From Drosophila miranda (taxonomy: Eukaryota > Arthropoda > Insecta > Diptera > Drosophilidae): a stretch of DNA of 64,000 nt. Below are positions 56,174 to 64,000 of this stretch, piece by piece (within the stretch, counting starts at the first letter, position 1; each line of letters starts with the position of its first letter). Under the pieces are notes generated by a model. It worked only from the letters and a program-made list of their open reading frames with translations. It searched no databases and was not told the origin of the DNA. Position numbers and translations under genes: made by a program. The stretch is taken from assembly GCF_003369915.1 (NCBI RefSeq), contig NC_046675.1:8184001-8248000 (forward strand), given 5' to 3'.

Positions 56174-56517
56174 AAATATATATAGGGGCCTAGTGACGGC
56201 CAAAAGTTGAGTTATGGTTGGGTTTCAGTTGCGTTTGTTCGATTTTCCGAATATTTCAACCCTGTTCTGCATATCGTGTGAACTATCACCACTAGTAACA
56301 ACAAGAAATGTCAGATCAAAATTCAAATTTTGGCGCGTAAAAGAAGGCTAAGGGAAAAGGAGCCTTTTCAATAATTGGTTTGAATTATACAATTTTGTGT
56401 GAAACATCACGCACGTATCAGCTCTCAAACTCAATTACTTCATAAATATACCTTATATATTGGTAATGAGATTTTCAAGAATTCTATATTGTGTCAAACT
56501 CCAAAGCAGCTCCAAGT

Positions 56518-57135
56518 CTGACTTTGTTTATTATTATTATTTATTACTAGCTAGACCCTGCCACGTTTCACTGTGGCGCAATTTGTGGTTACAGCCGGAT
56601 AAGCATGGACAGAACAAAGCAAACCTCTTACATCAGTTTAATTATGCAATGGTGGAAAATATTTGTTGGTTTCCCGACACGGATGCCCATTCTCCCTGAG
56701 ACAAATTCGCAAGCCGTCCTTTCGATCCTTACCTGTTGCTGAACACTGGAAACTTAGGCTGTTTCTTATTCGTAACACCGAATGAAATCATTTGGAAACA
56801 GTTGGAGTCAGTAATGGAGCAACATAATCCAGTTGTTTATGCCGCAAACTTTAATGCGCCACAATGCTCACAAACAACTTCCATATGATTGATGCAAAAG
56901 AAAGGATGCGAAGCGTATTCAATTGTGCAATTGTATTGAAACGCTGCTCTATACAAATCATCCCTTGATGCCTTTCCCCGGCGCGTTTTTCCGCGGTCGC
57001 ATTTCCGATTTCATATGTAAATATACATATAGCCTATTACCATCCTGGGACTGCATTTTATAATATGACCACATTTCAGCTCAATCGGTGCAGGACTCTT
57101 CGATTGACTATAATAATAATAAAATAAATAGTTTC
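56518..57135. mobile_element. Probable decayed transposable element
   Basis: The segment is bounded by ATT-rich (about 56,523-56,548) and TAATAA-rich (about 57,110-57,128) runs in opposite sense. Its left part reads 'ctagctagaccctgccacg', and its right part 'atttcagctcaatcggtgc'; such words are common at the ends of decayed insect transposons. A stretch at 56,728-56,880 is open for about 50 codons (VTPNEIIWKQLESVMEQ). I cannot name the family. Confidence 0.35.
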
Positions 57136-57139
57136 AAAA

Positions 57140-60100
57140 CCATCCCATGTAGCATAAAGGTTTTATTTTAATTTGTGATTAAACAAATAGCGTTACTGAC
57201 AATTTTTGTTAAACTTTTGCAAATCATTCATTTAATCCCCTTGTCATGGTTGTTTCAAAGTTAAACCAGCTGTTAAGTGGTCATCACAAATTAAGCAAAC
57301 TGTCCGAATTATATCAAATCGTTGAGAAAGTTTTGCGAATAACATGAGCTCTTTCAGGAAAATTGCTCAGCCGCAAGTCCACTTCGAAGCTTCTGCATGC
57401 CCCTAAGCACACACGAACTCACACCGACCTCCATAGTTGGAAAAAACACAGATATGTGTACTACATATGCATCTTGTAAATGCATAATGACCACCAAAAC
57501 TAATTAATATGCATAACGGAGTGGCTCACGCAGTTGTGGTCTTTCGGGGCTCATTTAACTCTGACTGAGGCTGGAATATCAGCCTGATGAGGCGGCATCA
57601 ACCAATTACCGTGTTGGCGTCGAACTAACCACCCCACCGTTCCACAATTTAGTCTGTCTCTGCTCCCATCAGACAACGCTTAGCAACAACTTCCACATAC
57701 GTGGAATCAGGGCGCTCCTCAAAGTATGCTGTGACTTTTTGAGAGCTCGCCGAGTGCTCAAGTGTGTGTGGGTGTGTGTGGGGCTGTCAAAAGCGCTGAA
57801 GTATGTGTGAGCGTGTGTTTGCTGTCTAGGGAAATTTAGCAGACCTTAAATGACAGATTTAAGAGCGTTTTATTGGCACGTTTTCTCATGCTCTCATGTT
57901 TTGATTTTCCCTGCCAACTTTTCTATCTAAAACTAAACCGTTGGCTTACCTTTAGCTGAATGTGTACACTGTACATACGTTCATAACAGCAACAGAATTT
58001 TCCTGTGAAGGGCACAGAATCAGTTAGTTGGAATTGTTTAAAAAAAAAAAAATGCAATGTTCAATATACCATGCGCAATATACCATGCGCTATTTGCAAT
58101 GCATAAATTATCATCTATTAAAAATGAAATTTTGTTTGAAGGATAACCATGCATATTCCATATATTTGCTGCGCATTTCCATTAAAGTAAATCAATTTTC
58201 CCTAGAATTTTATAATTCCTGCTTTGCTCTTTAAATATCAATTGATGTTGGTGGATAGTAAAATTATTCAACTTGCAGCTGGCCTTAATATTCAGGCACC
58301 TCCTGGCACTCGACTGTTGAAAAATCAGCTAATTGTGGGATATTTGAAGGAGAAAACAGGTTTCTCAGGCTCAGACTCTCCAGCAGCGCCCAGCCCTTTG
58401 AAGTGATTTTTTAAATGAAAATCTTATTAGCCCGGTCTGCCGACTGGCTGCAATATCTTGTAAATCTCGAGGTCTGAGACCTTATTGATTCAACGACAAG
58501 CGGCGACAGGCAAATAGCTAATGACGACAGGAAGTCAAAGGCACGACTGGCACGAGTACACGGGAGACCCATAGTCAGTGGGAGGCCATGCGTATGGCAG
58601 TCTCTATTATACTAATGCTATTAATATCACACCAGGAGCAGTCGTAATAACCTTACAACCTTTCCCGGCAGCCCCAATGCCATGGCCATGGCGGAGTCTA
58701 TGCAAAATATATTGCATTATGTTGGAAACCTAATAAACATACAGCAAACAAAGGCTAAAGTTCTGTTTGTTTTATTGTTGTAAAATATATATTCTTTAAT
58801 ATATCAGAACTGCTTTTGCAGCCCCGTCCGTGTGCCAGGACCATAAACAGGAAGGCTCTAGTGCCAGCCATAAAAATCATTGGTCGAGCCATATATCTGA
58901 TGGGCCTCGGCCTCGGCCTCCTCATCCATTTCTAGGCACTTTTATGTCCCACATGGCTGCAGTTAACCCCATGCCAGAGGCTCCATCATCTGCTCTCCAT
59001 GTGATGCGAGTTCTTCTTTTTTCCGTCTTGAGTTCTGCCGAAAGCTACCGACTGCTCCTTTGGGTGTCATCCAGCGAATGCACTGTAGGGTTTAAAGACT
59101 TAAAGCTTCCCAAATCTGTATTGATGATGCTTGAACATTTGTGGCTCTTGATTTCAACTGCTAATGGGCCTAATGGAAAGCTGTCTTCCTGCTTCAATGG
59201 CTTGGAAAGCAGCATTTAGTTAAATTCAAACCCTTTACCATCATTATCTGTGTACTCATACGTTTATCAACTTCTCTACCATAATTAAATGATGATTTCC
59301 GAATTTAATTATTAGCAAATTGGAATAGATGTTGCAAAGATGCGATTAATATGCAGTTGATTGCATAGGCACATCGGGTACTTAGTTCCGATCAGGTGTA
59401 TGATTAAATAATAGGATAAATATGTATAGAAACACAACTCGAATGAGTAGTAGAACCTTTAAGGGTGGTATTTATAAATCCAACCGTACTCGGGATGTCA
59501 AAAACAAATCATTTCTAATGAGTACAGGTCCTTCACCTCTCAGGGCACCCGTGTAGACAGCTGTCGATTTCTACATATATATATATCTATACATATATGT
59601 GGCTGAACAGGTGTCCCAATGAAATTTAAGTGCATTGACAGCCGCTTGCTTTCGACACTCCTGCTCTGGGTGGCCCTTGCCATATTTTAGTTGCCCTTTG
59701 GGTGGGAGGGAAGCCCAGACGGCATTCAGCAGTAAATCAAATTGAATGGATTGTGGCAGGGTGCAGGTCAAATCGGAATTCTACTGAATTCGGCAGTGAA
59801 CTTTGGCCTAATTAAGGCCAGTCAATGGCCTGGAAAGCAGATTAAAAACTATAAGTAGCAGCAGCTTCTCGAAAAACAATCCGTGAGACTGAGCGGAAAT
59901 CGTCTGGACTCATTGAATACTCGATGGTTTGGGTTGATAAATGGTCCGGCCTCAGGCTAATTAAAAAGGCAAGAGCACAGGTAACACATCTCCCCCGTAA
60001 TCGCATTAGACCACACAAAAAGCAGCAGCAGAAGCAGCTGGCTGCCATCATTAGAAATGATTTAATGGCCTCCGGCAATAGAGGCATACGTATTCCACCA

Positions 60101-63100
60101 TAATTCATGGGTAATTCCTTTTTTGGCAGGAGCTTATTAATTAGTTACCTTAGAGCCTCTGCTCTCTCGGAATATAAATATTCTTACCGAATGCTGCTGC
60201 CGACTGTTCAAAAGAAAAGATGTATTTCGTAATGCACAATTGCTTCCTAATAATTGGCCATAACTTCCGCCCACTTCGTGCACAACTCATTGAACCAAAA
60301 TGGTTAGTTGCATGCATCACGCATACGCATACGCCCCGTGTTGACAGGTCAGCAATGAGGTCGTCACCATCAGAAACAACTGTGGCAGACAGAGTGGGGC
60401 CATTTCCGAATGCGAGTAGCATACTGAAACTGAAAATAGCAGCAGCTGGAAAGTTCCCATAATTTTCAAGGTCCGTGCTGCATCCATTTATTCATCCACA
60501 GCCAGGACAGCAGCCGCAGCCAGAGCTTCTAGTTGATGTTGTTATGTTGTTACCGGCTGCTATTGCTCTTCCTACTCCTTTTGTTGACTCAGATGCTGCC
60601 TGAGTGCACTCTAAGGACGATAGAGCTCAGGTGCCAGGTGGAAAGCGAAAATGTAAAAATTGATTTGTTTCTGTACCTTTCCTCTGCATAAATATAAGGG
60701 AGGACCTTTTTGGGCCACTGACCCTGGCGAAAAAGGGGGAGGTCCTGAAAATATACCCTTTAAAGACATAGTATCACCATCAATAGCAGTACCACGATGA
60801 TAGCACCACATTTTAATTTAAAGGAAATTCAAAACCTTCTGTTTTGCAAGCAATCAATCAGGAATAAAGTTACGTAGAAAATCAGAGGATAATTTATCCG
60901 GCTGGTCCAAGGATTAATCAAAAAAATGATAATTAAAGAAATAATATTCAATTTGCGGACACATAATTAAAAAGCCCGCGGGGGAGAGGGAGTCCTGAAC
61001 TAAAAGATGGGTACATTTCCGCGTCCACTCTTTGAAGTGCTTTATTTGAATCTCTTTTAATGGGAGAGCAAATACCGCAGAGCCAGCCGGAAAGGCAAAT
61101 TAAAACGTGTACACATTTATCACGTAATTTGTTTACACTCGACGATCCAGCAGACAGCACGCAACAACTGTGCGACGATTAATTGACAACAAGAGAGCCC
61201 GAACTGGTAAATCAAATGAAAATATGATGTTCTCGGAACCCCCTTGTAGCAGATACGCTTTGCATGACAAATAAATTAATCCTGACTGGACTTAGTCCCT
61301 CTGCCAGAGTGCGCTCAATTAGGCCTCTCTTGAAGGGCTAAATTAAATGCCAGATCCGTTCCACTTATGAACGCCATGGCATTGTGTCAATGTCCTGAGC
61401 GAGCCGAAGCAGACTATGTTTGCTGCCAGGGTTACTGACTGCAAAAATATTTCCATTTGAAATACGCTTTCGAGCGAAAGAAAGTTTTCAAGTGAAAACT
61501 TTCGCCCCCAACATTTACCTGTCTGTACTTTCTACTTCTACTGTTTATTTTTTGCTTGTGCATTCTGGAGAGTTTTCCAAAAGTTTTCCTTTGTTCCTTT
61601 GCTGGCAATAAACTGTTGAATAACTAGAAATCGGCTTAAAGTTTCAGGCTAAGACCAGAATGATGCCCAATTTATGGCTTCATAGTGTAGCTGCAATGGC
61701 CCAAAAGAGAAGCATAACAAAAGGCCAGGGGCTGGGACCAATATCAGATTTTCCCTTTATTACTCAACGACATCCTGGGCTGCTACACATTTAGGCATAA
61801 TAATCTGTGGCCAGAGTCCTCTCAAAGCTTTGCAAATTGCCTGAAAAAAAATTGCATAGAAATTGCAAAAGCCGTCCATTTTTGAAATACGAGTATGCCT
61901 TAAGGAACCAAGATCCATTTACTGTTTGCTTAATTAAAGGTTTTTTTTTGCTTTGACTGCAGCACTCAAAGTCCCACCCCGTAATGGAGCGTGTTGTTCC
62001 CCATTGACCAATGCTATTAATGTATTTTCTTTACCTTTATGAATCTGGGGACCTCTGCTGCATCAATTCAAGGAATATTGCTGTAACTGTGGAGTGGGTG
62101 TTTGTTTTGTTCCAAGAATTTGTGGTGGGGCACGCCCACTCCCGCAATCAAATTGTCGGCTTCCATCAACTGCCGTCTGCCACATTTTAATTACGCATAC
62201 GCCGTGTAAGACCACCCACAAAAATGTGTCGTGCTGCACATTTCAATTGTATTGTATGTATTGTATGTACCGGAGAGAAGGGAATCAACAAAAAAAGTTA
62301 AGCATAATCCACTCGATAATGGCATGCTGGTAATCTGAATTGAATTCATTTATTAATGTCTCCTGGCGACCGCCCCCGGTAAACAGAGTGTGAATCCAGA
62401 GATCCAAAGAGCAGAATAATAATTTAAACATGCTATGTAAATTTACTGTTTGGCCGGGTCTGTGTGTGTGGCAAATAAAGCTCAGCCGGAGAGCAGATGT
62501 AAGGTTTCAAGCCGAGAGCACGTGACGGCATTAAACCGGAGTCGCCTGCCGCTTCCTGAAAAAAACACGCACAACGAAAAAAATACAAAAGCCGCTGAAA
62601 GCTATAAATCAATGTTTGGATTTCCTGGAACATTTAAGAGGCCAACAGGAAATGTGGAAATTTATTTCAAAGTCCAGACAACAGAAAGGCATCTATTTTG
62701 TTTGGTGTCGCTTCCTCCTGCTCCTCCTCCTCCTCCTTCCTCACTTTTCACCTCAGCAACGAAATCTCAGCTTCTAATTCCACACAAATTAGGCACAAGA
62801 GAACAGAAATTGGTCTGAAATCAAATCCCAGCAAACGCAGATTAAATTGCCACCAAGCTCGAGTCGGCTCAAGGCTGTCCATTGCTTGGCAGCATCTTCA
62901 ATGAGTCTAGGGTGTATAATTCCATCAATATTAAAGGCGGAAGACAACGGAATAAAATACAATCCAAACGAAAAACTAAAACTACAGAGCAGAAGGCCAA
63001 GAATACGAGCCAGGAGTTGAAATGGTGAAAAGAAATGCACAGATATGAATGGCATCCTTCAGAACATATGTAAGAAGTAGTGCTATTTTCAGAGCTACCC

Positions 63101-64000
63101 AACACGGAAACCCCAGTTGAGATATAAGTCCAGCAAATCCATCTTGAAAATTTCTATAATAATCATTTAAGACGTATTTTCAGAGTCTCTTATAGTCACT
63201 TATATGTAGATGATTGATTCATTTAGAATTCATTGGAAGACCACAATCCCACCAGTCTTAGTGCTTGGTTTGCAAATAATTTGATTTGTATTTGTATATT
63301 TCAAATCTTCATTGCTTTGCTCTTTCGAGTGGTTAGGCTTATCGAGTAATTTCAGGTTGCCCTTTTGCGAATTTCTTCCTCAGGGACCATCGTTTCGCAG
63401 AGAAATGGTAAGTAAAGTGCGCTTCAGGTATATTGTGGTTCCGTGTTAATGTTTACCTTTGGAAATTGCAAATCGAATCTTGGCAATGGCCCTTCTATTG
63501 TTCCACAGCAAGTGCTCATGATTTCCCCAGCCATGGCTGTGCCAGACAGACGCTGCCATTCGTCATGTTGCAGCCGTGGCTCATTTACAACGAGAAAAGG
63601 TATCAAGTAAGCCATCACATCGCGCTGATTACATCATGTGTGTACTGATTCAAGTATCGATGTGGCAGCAACAAGAGGCCATGAGCACGCATTCAATTAT
63701 GTCCATGTCATCACCGTAACCCCAATGCCACATCATCCTCAAGCCCGTGCCTATACATATATGCAAATAGCTACGTGGACTAGTTGCTGTCTGTGTGTGT
63801 GGCTGTTTGCACGGTCCTAGTTATTTTCTAGTAGCTATTTGGTCCTGGGTCTTCCTATTCAGACATATGCCCGGCAGCAAACTCGATTTGTTTGCAGAAG
63901 AAATCAAAGTATCAAAAGAACACAACAGAAAAGCAAATGTGGGGTTTTGTTATTGCCGTAATGTGCCATTATTTGGGTGAATCGACTGGCGGAGAGAGTC
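57140..64000. other. Non-coding DNA, right edge
   Basis: No supported gene. I see GT-rich microsatellite runs (about 57,755-57,800), a GCAGCAGAAGC tract near 60,020, a TCC/CTCC run at about 62,710-62,740 and short AT runs (59,575-59,600). The 129-codon frame at 58,830-59,219 has no recognisable domain and no start or splice support. Resembles ordinary fly intergenic or intronic DNA. Confidence 0.55.

Noticed and set aside
58830-59219. 129-codon plus-strand frame
   Set aside because: No domain, no promoter or poly(A) support, no splice partners; probably chance.

Overview
The window is nuclear DNA from a Drosophila-like fly, most likely of the obscura group. Protein genes have short GT-AG introns of 50-65 bp, GC-rich third codon positions and fly core-promoter motifs (DRE TATCGATA, the motif-1 site GGTCACACT, TATA plus TCAGTY initiator). 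DINE-1-type interspersed repeats with the usual 'tatacccgatactcaaaatg' head are present. The proteins match single Drosophila orthologues that I place from memory on Muller element E (3R in D. melanogaster). The exact species cannot be fixed from sequence alone.

Layout. Bases 1-21,000 are non-coding: microsatellites, one small hAT-type MITE (18,701-18,937), an AT-rich fold-back block (5,755-6,160), a DINE-1 end, and one possible TATA-driven 52-codon gene near 3,100. Bases 21,965-41,075 form a dense housekeeping block: CG3631/FAM20B-like xylosylkinase (+), Rrp6 (-), Tam41 (+), a GPALPP1-like DUF3752 protein (+), CycC (-), UQCR-C1/MPP-beta (+), Dph2 (-) and the DBHS protein NonA-l (+). These sit in divergent and convergent pairs, with shared short promoters and nearly touching 3' ends.

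Bases 41,757-46,613 are a graveyard. It holds an inverted DINE-1 copy, an unidentified acidic ORF, a broken copy of nonA-l exon 3 beside an inverted shard of nonA-l exon 1, the 3' end of an RNase H-bearing LINE with a (TTAGG)n-like tail, an intron-containing Arf1-type pseudogene, and a 1.6 kb hAT element with BED-finger ORF and a perfect 8-bp target duplication.

Bases 46,781-50,007 carry two probably fast-evolving genes: a secreted C-type lectin with a long repeated coiled coil, and an F-box/LRR gene split by a frameshift. Bases 50,541-53,480 are a DINE-1 copy followed by an array of a promoter-like repeat also found just upstream of nonA-l. Dlc90F (+) and the RNA polymerase I subunit gene Polr1E (-) follow. 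Bases 56,102-64,000 have no recognisable gene.

Most genes here are constitutive: RNA decay and processing (Rrp6, NonA-l, GPALPP1-like), transcription (CycC, Polr1E), translation (Dph2), mitochondria (Tam41, UQCR-C1), proteoglycan synthesis (CG3631) and motor transport (Dlc90F). They form a neighbourhood, not a pathway. The least explained items are the promoter-like repeat array, the nonA-l/Arf graveyard and the small TATA-driven unit at 2.9-3.4 kb.
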